Assembly: GCA_963775875.1 (NCBI GenBank)
Contig: CAVZKP010000016.1
Coordinates: forward strand, 124,001 to 188,000
Direction of reading: 5' to 3'
Source: AP-15 sp963775875
GTDB taxonomy: Bacteria > Pseudomonadota > Alphaproteobacteria > ATCC43930 > CGMCC-115725
Length of the DNA stretch: 64,000 nt
A program made the translations under genes and the position numbers. Below are positions 8,238 to 16,670 of the stretch, piece after piece (positions within the stretch are counted from its first letter, which is position 1; the number at the start of each line of letters is the position of its first letter). The notes below the pieces were generated by a model. It was not told the DNA's origin, did not search any database, and saw only the letters and a list, made by a program, of their open reading frames with translations.

Positions 8238-9383
8238 ATGGCGGGGTATAAGCTGATCTCGGCGGATTCCCACATCGTTGAGCCGCCGGACATGTACACG
8301 ACGCGGATCGAGCCCAAATTCCGCGAGCGCGCGCCGCGGATGGAGCGGCGCAAGACCCCGACCGGCCGCGAATACGACGCCTGGGTCCTCGACGGCGTTC
8401 AGGTCGGCACCCTGGGCGCGGTGATGCAGGCCGGGCAGCGCTTCGAAGACCCCTCGCAGATCGATTTTCTCGGCGTCTGGGAGGATGTCCGCAAGGGCGC
8501 CTATGACGCGCAGTCGATGATCACCGAGAATGAAGAGGACGGGGTGTGGGGGTCGTGCCTGCAGCCGAGCCAGGGGCTGTTCTGGTACCGCGTGCCCGAC
8601 AGTCAGCTGCTGAGCGAGCTGTGCCGCGTCTACAACGACTGGATCACCGATTTCTGCAAGCCCAATCCCGAGCGGCTGAAGGGCATCGCGATGCTGAATG
8701 TCGACGATGTCGACGAGGCCTGCCAGGAACTCGAGCGGAGCAAGCAGCTGGGACTGGTCGGCGCGTTCATCCCGGTCTCGCCCTTGCCCGACAAGCCCTA
8801 TCGCCATCCGATCTATGACCGGCTGTGGTGGACCGCGCAGGATCTCGACATCCCGCTATTGCTGCATATCGCGACGCCACGCTGCGGCGTTCCGGGCAAC
8901 GAATTCACCATCAATTCCAGCGATATGACCGGCGCCGGCCGGTCGACGACCGATTACTGGGTGCGCTATTCGCTGGGTGCGATGGTGTTCGCCGGCGTGT
9001 TCGACCGCTATCCGCGGCTCAAGGTCGGCTCGGTCGAGCACGAGACCATGTGGATCCCGCACTGGCTGCAGCAGATGGATTTCACCTATCGCGAGCGCCC
9101 GGTATTCACCAAGGGCTGGAAGTCGCGCGAGGGCATGCTGCCGAGCGATTATTGGCGGCGCAATATGTTCGTCGAGTTCATGGAAGACGATCTCGGGGTG
9201 CAGATCCGCGACCGCATCGGGGTCGACAACATGCTGTGGGGCAGCGACTTCCCGCATGCGGAATCGACCTGGCCGCAGTCGATGCAGTTCCTCGACCGGA
9301 TCTTTGCCGGCGTCCCCGAGGAGGACCGGCGCAAGATCACCGCCGACAACGCCGCCAAGCTGTTCGGCTTCCGCCCGAACTAG
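8238..9383 (+). CDS. Amidohydrolase family 2 (ACMSD-like TIM barrel)
   Basis: 381 residues. N-terminal YKLISADSHIVEPPDMY carries the metal-ligand histidine of the amidohydrolase-2/ACMSD group; LLHIATPR, SVEHETMWIPHWLQQMD and WGSDFPHAESTWP near the C-terminus supply the other active-site blocks. Members are metal-dependent decarboxylases or hydrolases of aromatic or cyclic acids; the substrate here is unknown. The start at 8238 was chosen because a GGGAGGGTGCA Shine-Dalgarno precedes it. A paralogue with the same N-terminus lies at 19961. The next gene is a Rieske ferredoxin, as in many ring-degradation loci. Confidence 0.9.
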   Translation: MAGYKLISADSHIVEPPDMYTTRIEPKFRERAPRMERRKTPTGREYDAWVLDGVQVGTLGAVMQAGQRFEDPSQIDFLGVWEDVRKGAYDAQSMITENEEDGVWGSCLQPSQGLFWYRVPDSQLLSELCRVYNDWITDFCKPNPERLKGIAMLNVDDVDEACQELERSKQLGLVGAFIPVSPLPDKPYRHPIYDRLWWTAQDLDIPLLLHIATPRCGVPGNEFTINSSDMTGAGRSTTDYWVRYSLGAMVFAGVFDRYPRLKVGSVEHETMWIPHWLQQMDFTYRERPVFTKGWKSREGMLPSDYWRRNMFVEFMEDDLGVQIRDRIGVDNMLWGSDFPHAESTWPQSMQFLDRIFAGVPEEDRRKITADNAAKLFGFRPN

Positions 9384-9401
9384 CGCCCGAGCCGGCGACG
9401 G

Positions 9402-9749
9402 ATGCCCCTCGCTTCGCCCCTCTCCCCGTCGGACGGGGAGAGGGCGGGATTTGTCGCGGCGGCCAAAGCGGCCGAGCTGGCGCCAGGCCAGATGAAGTGG
9501 ATCTCGGTCGACCGCGAGCGGGTGGTGCTGGCGAATGTCGGCGGCGCCTTTTACGCGCTGCGCGACGTGTGCGGACACAAGAACGCGCCGTTGTCGCGCG
9601 GCCGGCTCGACGGCTGCCTGATCGAATGCCCGCTGCATTTCGCGCAATTCGATATGCGCACCGGCGAACTGGTGAACGGGCCGGTCTCGACCGCGGTGCC
9701 GGTCTATCAGGTCAGGGTCGAAGGCGATACGGTCTATGTAAGGCGATAG
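9402..9749 (+). CDS. Rieske [2Fe-2S] ferredoxin
   Basis: 115 residues. The Rieske ligands are C57-G-H59 (CGHKNAPLSRG) and C76-P-L-H79 (CPLHFAQFD), matching CxH and CxxH with 16 residues between. It transfers electrons to an oxygenase or other redox partner; soluble, no signal peptide. The conserved part starts about residue 16 (GFVAAAKAAELAPGQ); residues 4-14 are encoded by a palindromic repeat, and no better start codon exists between the repeat and the conserved region. The native start may have been displaced by the repeat. It follows the amidohydrolase by 18 bases, so it is probably co-transcribed. Confidence 0.88.
   Translation: MPLASPLSPSDGERAGFVAAAKAAELAPGQMKWISVDRERVVLANVGGAFYALRDVCGHKNAPLSRGRLDGCLIECPLHFAQFDMRTGELVNGPVSTAVPVYQVRVEGDTVYVRR
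9418..9444. repeat. Palindromic repeat, CTCTCC/GGAGAG family
   Basis: Thirteen-base arms CCCTCTCCCCGTC and GACGGGGAGAGGG with a single-base loop form a near-perfect hairpin. Related copies occur at 15947, 30883 and 37904. This copy lies inside the first codons of the Rieske protein frame. Confidence 0.75.
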
Positions 9750-9843
9750 CGATGTCGCGCCTCGCCGCCCGGCATAGGGCTCAGGCCTGATCTGCCGGGA
9801 CCGGCGCGCCAGCGTCGGGTCGCCGCGGCTGACCGCCCCGCCA

Positions 9844-10689
9844 TCACTTTTCCGGCTCGATCAGTCCGGCGACGAACCAGCGCCGCATCGCCACGACCAC
9901 GAAGATCGGCGGACCCATCGCCAGCAGCGCCGTCGCCATCACCAGGTGCCAGGCGGTTTGCGCGTCGCCATTGCCGATCATCTGGCGGATGCCGACGACG
10001 ATCGTCGTCATCGCCGGGCTGTTGGTCACCAGCAGCGGCCACAGATACTGGTTCCAGCCATAGATGAACAGGATCACGAACAGGGCGGCGATATTGGTGC
10101 GCGACAATGGGATCGCGATCCGGATGAAAAACCGCCAGGGCCCGGCGCCGTCGAGCTTTGCCGCGTCGACGATCTCGTCGGGAATGGTCAGAAAGAACTG
10201 GCGGAACAGCAGGGTCGCGGTCGCCGAGGCGATCAATGGCAGCGCCAGCCCGGCATAGCTGTCGATCAGCCCGAGATCGGCGGCGACCTGATAGGTCGGG
10301 ATGATCCGCACCTCGACCGGCAGCATCAGGGTGACAAAGATCGCCCAGAAGCACAGCCGGCGCAGCGGAAAACGAAAGAACACCACCGCATAGGCCGAGG
10401 GCAGCGAGATCGCGATCTTGCCGATGGCGATGGCCAGGGCCATGACCAGGCTGTTGGCCATCATCGCCGCGACGCCCTGGCCGCTGGTGCCGATCGTCCC
10501 CTGCGCCAGCGCCGCCCGGTAGTTGGCGACCAGATGCGGGCCGGGAACGAGCGTCATCGGCGCGTCGAGGATGTCGCGCAGGGTCAGGCTGGAGGCGACA
10601 AACGCGACATAGACCGGGAACAGCACCAGCGCCAGCCCGGCCAGCAATACCGCGTGCGGGATCCAGGCGCCCCTCTCGGAACCGGCCAT
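9844..10689 (-). CDS. ugpE: ABC importer permease UgpE (sn-glycerol-3-phosphate type)
   Basis: 281 residues, the same length as E. coli UgpE. Six membrane helices are expected; the EAA loop that contacts the ATPase is EIVDAAKLDGAGPWRFFIRI. PVEVRIIPTYQVAADLGLIDSYAGL is characteristic of the UgpE/MalG family. It would form the transmembrane heterodimer with UgpA for uptake of glycerol-3-phosphate or glycerophosphodiesters. Last gene of the minus-strand ugp-like cluster; no ATPase gene follows, as the next gene downstream is convergent. Confidence 0.93.
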   Translation of the reverse strand: MAGSERGAWIPHAVLLAGLALVLFPVYVAFVASSLTLRDILDAPMTLVPGPHLVANYRAALAQGTIGTSGQGVAAMMANSLVMALAIAIGKIAISLPSAYAVVFFRFPLRRLCFWAIFVTLMLPVEVRIIPTYQVAADLGLIDSYAGLALPLIASATATLLFRQFFLTIPDEIVDAAKLDGAGPWRFFIRIAIPLSRTNIAALFVILFIYGWNQYLWPLLVTNSPAMTTIVVGIRQMIGNGDAQTAWHLVMATALLAMGPPIFVVVAMRRWFVAGLIEPEK

Positions 10690-10704
10690 CTCACCCGGTC
10701 ATGA

Positions 10705-11616
10705 TCATGCGTAATGCACCCGCCGCTCGACAAAGCGGAACTGGGCCGCGGTCAGGACGATGACGATCGCCATCAGGATCACCGATTGGGCCGCCGAACC
10801 GCCGATATCGAGACCGACGACGCCATCGTACCAGACCTTGTAGACCAGGATCGCGGTGGCCTGGTCCGGTCCGCCGGCGGTCACGTTCTGGATGATCCCG
10901 AAGGTGTCGAAAAAGGCATAGACGATGTTGACCACCAGCAGGAAAAAGCTGGTCGGCGCCAATAGCGGAAAGCTGATCCGCCAGAACCGCCGGCGCCGGC
11001 CAGCGCCGTCGAGGGCGGCGGCTTCGAGCAGGGATTTGGGGATCGCCTGCAACCCGGCGAGGAAGAACAGGAAGTTATAGCCGATCTGCTTCCAGGCGGC
11101 GGCGAGGATCACCAGCAGCAAGGCCTGGCGGCCGTTGAGCAGATAGTTCCAGTCGATGCCGATATGGCGCAATGCCGAGCCGATGATGCCAAAGCCCGGA
11201 TTGAACAGAAACAGCCATAGCACCCCGGCGATCGCCGGCGCGATCGCATAGGGGAGCAGCAGCACCGTCTGGTAAACCGCGGCGCCGCGCGTCACCCGGT
11301 GAGCCATCGCCGCGAACAACAGCCCCGAGCCCAGCGCCAGACCGGCGACCGCGAGGCTGAAGACAAAGCTGATCTCGACCGAGGCGAGATAGGACGGGTT
11401 GGCGAAGATCGCGGCGAAATTGTCGAGCCCGACAAACCGCGTCGACAGGCCGAAGGCGTCCTCGCGCCGCACCGATTGCAGCAATGCCTGCGCCGCCGGC
11501 CAAAAGAAAAAGACGATCGTCACCGCCAGCTGCGGCGCGAGCAGCATTGCCGGAAACAGCCGGCCGGCAAAGATGGCGCGACGTTCCAGGAACCCTTCCT
11601 CTTCGGGGCGCCCCAA
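10705..11616 (-). CDS. ugpA: ABC importer permease UgpA (sn-glycerol-3-phosphate type)
   Basis: 303 residues. Strong block-by-block resemblance to UgpA: APQLAVTIVFFFWPA, FVGLDNFAAIF, YQTVLLLPYAIAPAIAGVLWLFLFNPGFG, KQIGYNFLFFLAGLQAIPKSL followed by the EAA loop EAAALDGAGRRRRFWRISFP, and SAAQSVILMA at the end. The longest frame starts with TTG at 11616; the true start is uncertain by a few codons because no ATG precedes the first membrane helix. It lies 15 bases ahead of ugpE. Confidence 0.92.
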   Translation of the reverse strand: MGRPEEEGFLERRAIFAGRLFPAMLLAPQLAVTIVFFFWPAAQALLQSVRREDAFGLSTRFVGLDNFAAIFANPSYLASVEISFVFSLAVAGLALGSGLLFAAMAHRVTRGAAVYQTVLLLPYAIAPAIAGVLWLFLFNPGFGIIGSALRHIGIDWNYLLNGRQALLLVILAAAWKQIGYNFLFFLAGLQAIPKSLLEAAALDGAGRRRRFWRISFPLLAPTSFFLLVVNIVYAFFDTFGIIQNVTAGGPDQATAILVYKVWYDGVVGLDIGGSAAQSVILMAIVIVLTAAQFRFVERRVHYA

Positions 11617-11785
11617 CCCGGCCCGCCCGGTGGTTACGCGAGAGCGGGAGCGCCTACCCAGGATACGGCCGGGATGGGGCTGTCAACATCGGTTACACCT
11701 TTATACGTGTGCGGTCAGTTGATACAGCCCCAGCTGCCGCGGTCACGCGCGATCGTGTGCCGGAGCATTCGTCGGCGCGGTACTC

Positions 11786-12163
11786 TTACAGCGGTACGAT
11801 CACCGTTTGTGCCGTGCCGTGCATGTCGATGCATCGCCACGATGGTGGACGCCGGGGCACTGAATCGGGCCCACTGAACTTTTCGTAGACGCCCGCTGTA
11901 TAGAAATTCTCAGTCTGCCCCGCAGGAACGTCGAGTTGAGGCAGGAAAAAACCGAACCTCTCACCGCCGGTGTCGATCGTTCGCACTAACACAATCGAGA
12001 CCAAAGACCCGAGTGCTGTCTGATCTGTTGTGATCTCATTGGTCTTGAAGATTTTCACCTCGGGACCGTCTTTGTAGACCAGAGCCGGCAGTCCCAGAGT
12101 GATGCCGACAGTGTAGTCGACCTCAATATGGCGGTGCTTGAGCACGAATTTATTTGCAGACAT
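11786..12163 (-). CDS. Unknown 125-residue protein inside the ugp cluster
   Basis: ATG at 12163 with a strong Shine-Dalgarno (GGAGGAATCC) fixes the start; MSANKFVLKHRHIEVDYTVG follows. No signal peptide or membrane segment. Beta-rich composition with FKTNEI, FFLPQLDVPAGQ, FYTAGVYEKFSG and a basic C-terminal stretch; a compact beta-sandwich is plausible. No family recognised. It sits on the same strand between ugpB and ugpA, with 170 bp to ugpA and 265 bp from ugpB, so it could be in the same transcript, though the spacing suggests its own control. Lower G+C than its neighbours hints at insertion. Confidence 0.7.
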   Translation of the reverse strand: MSANKFVLKHRHIEVDYTVGITLGLPALVYKDGPEVKIFKTNEITTDQTALGSLVSIVLVRTIDTGGERFGFFLPQLDVPAGQTENFYTAGVYEKFSGPDSVPRRPPSWRCIDMHGTAQTVIVPL

Positions 12164-12428
12164 GGATTCCTCCGCTTCAGGCTCAAAACTTGCGCTTCTC
12201 AACCTTAAGATCAGTTGCTTGTCGGTGATGTGACCCACTTCACACCGGACAAAAAATTTCCGCCAACGGGAAGGATTGGTTCATTGACTTGCGCCGCGCC
12301 CCCAGAGTTCTGGCGGATTCAGGTCGTGTACTCGCATCCGCAAAAATCAGCGTGGCGTCTGGGGCGCGTCGATAGCCGCGCGGAGCCTGACCGTGGCCAC
12401 TGGGTCAGGCTGATAATTGCATTCGAAG

Positions 12429-13745
12429 CTATCGCGTATTCTGCTCGAACTGCTGCAGTTTGGCGTTGCCGCGGGCGACCGCGTCGTCGAGGCCGGCCTG
12501 CGCGCTCTGCTTGCCGGCAAAGATCGCTTCGAGATCCTCGGCGATGATGTCGCGGATCTGCGCCAGATTGCCGAGCCGCAAGCCCCGCGAGTTCGGGGTC
12601 GGGGGTTTCGCCGTCATCTGCAATACCGGGATTTCGCGCCCCGGGTTCTTGGCATAAAAGCCGGAGGCCCGGGTCGCCTCGTAGGCGGCCTTGGTGATCG
12701 GCAGGTAGCCGGTCTTTTCATGCAGGTCGCGCTGCAGGTCGGTCTGCGACAGAAAGGTGAAGAATTTGGCGACGCCCTTATATTCCTCGGGGCTCTTGCC
12801 GGCCATCACCCACAGGCTGGCGCCGCCGATGATCGAATTCTGCGGCGCGCCTTTGACATCGGGATAATAGGGCAGCTCGGTCATCCCGAAATCGAATTTG
12901 GCGCCGGATTTGAAGATCCCGTAGGCGCCGGACGAGGTCTGGATCATCCCGCAATCGCCGTTGAGAAACTTGCCCTCGGGCTCGGTCGTGCGCCCGCCAT
13001 AGTCGAAGCTCCGGTCCTTTTCCGCCGCCGCCAGATTGGCGATGTGCCGGACCACGGTCGGGTTGTTGAATTCGAGCCGGGCGTCGGCGCCGCCGAACCC
13101 GTCGGCCTTGCTGGCAAACGGCAGATTGTGCCAGGCGCTGAACTGTTCGAGCTGGGTCCAGCTGATCCAGCCCGCGGTAAATCCGCAGGGCACCCCGGCG
13201 GCGCGCAATTTCTCGGCCATGGCAAAGGTTTCGGGCCAGGTCCTGGGCGGCTTTTCCGGGTCGAGCCCGGCCTTTTTGAACAACGCCTTGTTCCAATAGG
13301 CGATCGCCGTCGAGCTGTTGAACGGCAGGGACAGCATCCTGCCGTCGGCGGTGCTGTAATAGCCGGTCACGGCCGGGAGATAGGCGTTCGGGTCGAACGG
13401 TTCGCCGGCCTCCTTCATCAGCTGGTAGACCGGCTTTACCGCGCCCTTGGCCGCCATCATCGTCGCCGTCCCGACCTCAAAGATCTGGATGATGTCGGGG
13501 GCCTTGCCGGCGCGGAAGGCGGCGATCCCGGCATTCATGGTCTCGGCATAGGAGCCCTTGAACACCGGCACCAGCTGGTACTCGCTCTGCGAGGCATTGA
13601 AATCGGCGGCGATCTTGTTGACCGCCTCGGCATTGGCCGCGGTCATCGCGTGCCACCATTGCAGCTCGATACGGTCGGCCGAGGCGGCGCCGATGGTGGC
13701 AACGAAGATCACCGCTGCCACGGCAGCCAGCAGCGCATGTTTCAT
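12429..13745 (-). CDS. ugpB: Periplasmic binding protein UgpB (sn-glycerol-3-phosphate type)
   Basis: 438 residues, equal to E. coli UgpB. Signal peptide MKHALLAAVAAVIFVATIGAASA precedes RIELQWWHAMTAANAEAVNKI, the classic UgpB opening. Further family blocks: PVFKGSYAETMNAGIAAFRAGKAPDI, ALPFNSSTA-like LSLPFNSSTAIAYWNK, GFTAGWISWTQLEQFSAWHN and GGASLWVMAGKSPEEY. It binds sn-glycerol-3-phosphate or glycerophosphocholine in the periplasm and docks on UgpAE. ATG at 13745. First gene of the cluster; phosphate control is usual in other bacteria but no Pho box was identified here. Confidence 0.93.
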   Translation of the reverse strand: MKHALLAAVAAVIFVATIGAASADRIELQWWHAMTAANAEAVNKIAADFNASQSEYQLVPVFKGSYAETMNAGIAAFRAGKAPDIIQIFEVGTATMMAAKGAVKPVYQLMKEAGEPFDPNAYLPAVTGYYSTADGRMLSLPFNSSTAIAYWNKALFKKAGLDPEKPPRTWPETFAMAEKLRAAGVPCGFTAGWISWTQLEQFSAWHNLPFASKADGFGGADARLEFNNPTVVRHIANLAAAEKDRSFDYGGRTTEPEGKFLNGDCGMIQTSSGAYGIFKSGAKFDFGMTELPYYPDVKGAPQNSIIGGASLWVMAGKSPEEYKGVAKFFTFLSQTDLQRDLHEKTGYLPITKAAYEATRASGFYAKNPGREIPVLQMTAKPPTPNSRGLRLGNLAQIRDIIAEDLEAIFAGKQSAQAGLDDAVARGNAKLQQFEQNTR

Positions 13746-13883
13746 CCCGTCCCCCCTGAGATCCGATTTTTTTCCAGCCGGATGCGACCTAGCGCCAACC
13801 CGCTTGCGGAATCAAGACAGCGGCGGAAAGCTTTTGCGACGGTCGCGCGCACGGTTTTGCAACTTCTCGGCAAAGGCAGCGGA

Positions 13884-14642
13884 ATGGCGGGTTTTCGCGG
13901 GGTCTCTTCGGGTCCGGTCCGGCTGCGCGGCGAATTGGCGCTGGCCGAAATCGGCCGGCAGGCGCTGGCGCTCGACCTCGGCGCCCCGCTCTCGGTCCGG
14001 GTCAGCCCGCGGGCGCGCCGCGTCGGATTGCGGATCGACGCGGCCGAGCGGCGGGTCGAGCTGGTCCTGCCGCACGGCGTCCCGGCCGAACTCGGCCTGC
14101 GTTTTCTCCAGGACAAGCGCGGCTGGATCGCCGCCCGCCTCGATGCCTTGCCGCGCCCGGTGCCGTTTGTCGAGGGGGCGGTGGTGCCGGTGCTGGGGAT
14201 ACCGCATCGCATCCGCCGGTCGCTCGATCCCGCGGCGCCGCCGGTGACGCTCACGGATGACGAAATCCGGGTGCGCGGCGATCCGCTGCATCTTGGGCGC
14301 CGGGTGCGCGACCATCTCGCCGCCCTCGCGGTGGACGAGCTGGCGCGGCGCGCCCGCCCGCTCGCCCTGCGCATCGGGCATAAGATCGCGCGGGTCACGG
14401 TGCGCGACACCAAGAGCCGCTGGGGCAGCTGCTCGTCGACCGGCAATCTGTCGTTCAGCTGGCGGCTGATCTTTGCCCCGGAGCCGGTCATCGACTATGT
14501 CGTCGCCCATGAGGTGGCGCATCTGGCCGAGATGAACCACGGCCCGCGCTTCTGGCGGCTGGTCGAGACGCTGGCGCCCGGCAACGCCGAGCCGCGCGCC
14601 TGGCTCGACCGGCACCGCGCCCGGCTGCTCGCCTATGGCTGA
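13884..14642 (+). CDS. YgjP-like zinc metallopeptidase (DUF45/WLM-type)
   Basis: 252 residues. The C-terminal half holds the family signature: KSRWGSCSSTGNLSFSWRL followed by PVIDYVVAHEVAHLAEMNHG, with HEVAH (about 209-213) as the HExxH zinc site and the third histidine in NHGPRFW. The N-terminal half is the arginine-rich strand domain SVRVSPRARRVGLRIDA. YgjP-family proteins are putative metallopeptidases of unknown substrate in the cytoplasm. Start chosen at MAGFRG; an earlier in-frame start would run through sequence unlike the family. Overlaps the ampG 3' end on the other strand by 10 bases. Confidence 0.85.
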   Translation: MAGFRGVSSGPVRLRGELALAEIGRQALALDLGAPLSVRVSPRARRVGLRIDAAERRVELVLPHGVPAELGLRFLQDKRGWIAARLDALPRPVPFVEGAVVPVLGIPHRIRRSLDPAAPPVTLTDDEIRVRGDPLHLGRRVRDHLAALAVDELARRARPLALRIGHKIARVTVRDTKSRWGSCSSTGNLSFSWRLIFAPEPVIDYVVAHEVAHLAEMNHGPRFWRLVETLAPGNAEPRAWLDRHRARLLAYG

Positions 14643-15868
14643 CCGGCGCCGGCCCCCTCGCCGCGCATGATCCAGACGAGGAGGGCGAGGCCCGGCAGGC
14701 AGGCGATGGTGCTGAGCAGAAAAAACGGCGCCCAGCCGAACGCGTCGGCGAGCGCGCCGCCCGAGGCCGATAGGGTGGTGCGGCCGACCGCGGCCAGGGA
14801 CGACAGCAGCGCGTACTGCGTGGCGGTGAAGGCGATGTTGCACAGGCCGGACAGATAGGCGACGAACGCCGCCGACCCCATGCCGCCGGTCAGGTTCTCG
14901 ACGCCGATGGTCAAGGCCAGGACCGGCACATTGTGCCCGACCGAGGCCTGCAGCGCGTACATCAGGTTCGACAGCATCTGCAAAACGCCGCAGACCAGGA
15001 GCGCGCGCATCACCCCCAGCCGCAATACGACCAGACCGCCCAGAGCGAGCCCGGCGAGGCTGGCGGCAAACCCATAGATTTTGCCGATATTGGCGACCTC
15101 GACCTTGGTGAAGCCGAGCGAGACGTAGAGCGGGTTCGACATCGTGCCGGCCAGCGCGTCGCCGAATTTGTAGAGGATCACAAAGGCGAGGATCGCCAGC
15201 GCGCCGCGCCGGGTCAGCATGTCGCGGAGCGGGGCCACCACCGCGCGTTCGAGCCAGGCTCCGACCCGGGCGAGCGCGGTGCGGCCGGGCAGCGCCTCCA
15301 GCGGGCGCACGCCGCCCGGCTCCGGGGTGAGCCAAACGGTGGCCATGCCGACCAGCATCAGCGCCGCCATCAGCCCATAGGCAAAACGCCAGCCGCCAAA
15401 GCTCGCGGCGTAGAGCGCGCCCGCCGAGGCCGCCAGCATGCCGAAGCGATAGCCCCATTGGGTCGCGGCGGCGCCGGCGCCCTGCTCCTCGGGGCGCAAC
15501 AGCTCGATCCGGTAGGCGTCGATGACGATGTCCTGGCTCGCCGACAGAAACGCCACGGCGAGGGCGGCAAGCGCGGTCAGGCCCGGCGCCGCTCGCGGAT
15601 CGGCAAGACCGAGGGCCAGGATCGCCAACGCCAGCACCGGCTGGATCGCCAACGCCCAGCCGCGCCGCCGCCCGAGATGCGCGGTCAGCAGCGGGATCGG
15701 CAGCCGGTCGATCAACGGCGACCACAGAAACTTGACGCTGTAGGGCACGCCAACCAGCGCGAACAGCCCGATCTCGGTGCGCGACACGCCGATCTCAGCC
15801 AGCCGGAACGACAATGTGGCAAAGGTCAGGGCCAGCGGCAGCCCGCTCGAAAACCCCATCAGCAACAC
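14633..15868 (-). CDS. ampG: AmpG-like muropeptide permease (MFS)
   Basis: 411 residues from GTG 15868. LLMGFSSGLPLALTFATLS, VPYSVKFLWSPLIDRL, GRRRGWALAIQ, FLSASQDIVIDAYRIELL and EEQGAGAAATQWGYRFGML match AmpG, the inner-membrane carrier that imports anhydromuropeptides for cell-wall recycling. About 12 helices. Homology continues upstream of the GTG (RWLGALRVYREPRLIAV, to about 15930) but that stretch has no ATG, GTG or TTG in frame before it runs into a palindromic repeat, so the native start seems to have been altered. Convergent with the YgjP-like gene. Confidence 0.88.
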   Translation of the reverse strand: MLLMGFSSGLPLALTFATLSFRLAEIGVSRTEIGLFALVGVPYSVKFLWSPLIDRLPIPLLTAHLGRRRGWALAIQPVLALAILALGLADPRAAPGLTALAALAVAFLSASQDIVIDAYRIELLRPEEQGAGAAATQWGYRFGMLAASAGALYAASFGGWRFAYGLMAALMLVGMATVWLTPEPGGVRPLEALPGRTALARVGAWLERAVVAPLRDMLTRRGALAILAFVILYKFGDALAGTMSNPLYVSLGFTKVEVANIGKIYGFAASLAGLALGGLVVLRLGVMRALLVCGVLQMLSNLMYALQASVGHNVPVLALTIGVENLTGGMGSAAFVAYLSGLCNIAFTATQYALLSSLAAVGRTTLSASGGALADAFGWAPFFLLSTIACLPGLALLVWIMRGEGAGAGQP

Positions 15869-15946
15869 CGCGATCAGCCGCGGTTCGCGGTAGACCCGGA
15901 GCGCGCCGAGCCACCGGGCCCTGGGCGCAGCCGTGGCGTCCTGCGC

Positions 15947-16019
15947 CAGCCCCCGCCCCCGCGCTGTGCGGGTCCCGCCCCGCCCCGCGGAGACGGGGGA
16001 GGGTTGGGGTGGGGGCCGG
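15947..16019. repeat. Palindromic repeat, C-rich/G-rich arms
   Basis: Left arm GCCCCCGCCCC-like, right arm GGGTTGGGGTGGGGGCC, separated by GCGCTGTGCGGGTCCCGC. It lies between ampG and the cyclophilin gene and abuts the ampG N-terminal coding region. Imperfect relative of the copy at 9418. Confidence 0.5.
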
Positions 16020-16045
16020 CACGGTCGGGCTGTCTCGTTGGCCGG

Positions 16046-16591
16046 CTACGGCTTCGGCGCGGCCTTTTCGGCGTCGGCGGCGACCTGCATCTTGATGATC
16101 TTGTCGGGGTTCTGCGGCGGCTCGCCCTTTTTGATCTGGTCGACATACTCCATGCCGGAGACGACCTGACCCCAGATCGTGTATTTGCCGTCGAGCGAGG
16201 GCCCCGGCGCGAACATGATGAAAAACTGGCTGTCGGCGCTGTTCGGGTCCGAGGTGCGGGCCATCGCCACGGTGCCGCGGACGAATGGCTGGTTCGAGAA
16301 CTCGGCCTTGAGCGGATGGCCGGAGCCGCCGGTGCCGGTGCCGGTCGGGTCGCCGGTCTGGGCCATAAAGCCGGCGATCACCCGATGAAAGACGATGCCG
16401 TTATAAAAGCCGCGACGGACCAACGCCTTGATCTGGGCGCAGGTGGCCGGCGCCAGATCGGGCCGCATGTCGATGACGACGCGCCCGGCCGGCACATCCA
16501 GATAGATCGTGTTTTCGAGGTCTGCTGCCATCGCCTTGCCTCCGAGAACGAGCGCGGCGATCAGCACCACCAGCCGACCCAACGCTGCCAT
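16046..16591 (-). CDS. Peptidyl-prolyl cis-trans isomerase, cyclophilin type, exported
   Basis: 181 residues. N-terminal hydrophobic segment MAALGRLVVLIAALVLGGKAMA is a signal peptide with an AMA-type cleavage site. FYNGIVFHRVIAGFMAQTGDPTGTGTGGSG is the cyclophilin catalytic block (the R of FHRV is the catalytic arginine), followed by MARTSDPNSADSQFFIMF. It should assist proline isomerisation of proteins in the periplasm. ATG 16591 was chosen since it gives a clean signal peptide; the frame extends further upstream without family similarity. Downstream of the NDUFA9-like SDR on the same strand. Confidence 0.93.
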   Translation of the reverse strand: MAALGRLVVLIAALVLGGKAMAADLENTIYLDVPAGRVVIDMRPDLAPATCAQIKALVRRGFYNGIVFHRVIAGFMAQTGDPTGTGTGGSGHPLKAEFSNQPFVRGTVAMARTSDPNSADSQFFIMFAPGPSLDGKYTIWGQVVSGMEYVDQIKKGEPPQNPDKIIKMQVAADAEKAAPKP

Positions 16592-16670
16592 CGATATGTT
16601 CCTGAATAGGGGATAGAGGGCGACCTTAGCCGAAGCGGCGGCGCCGCGAAAGCGGTTCAGGATCGCCGGT

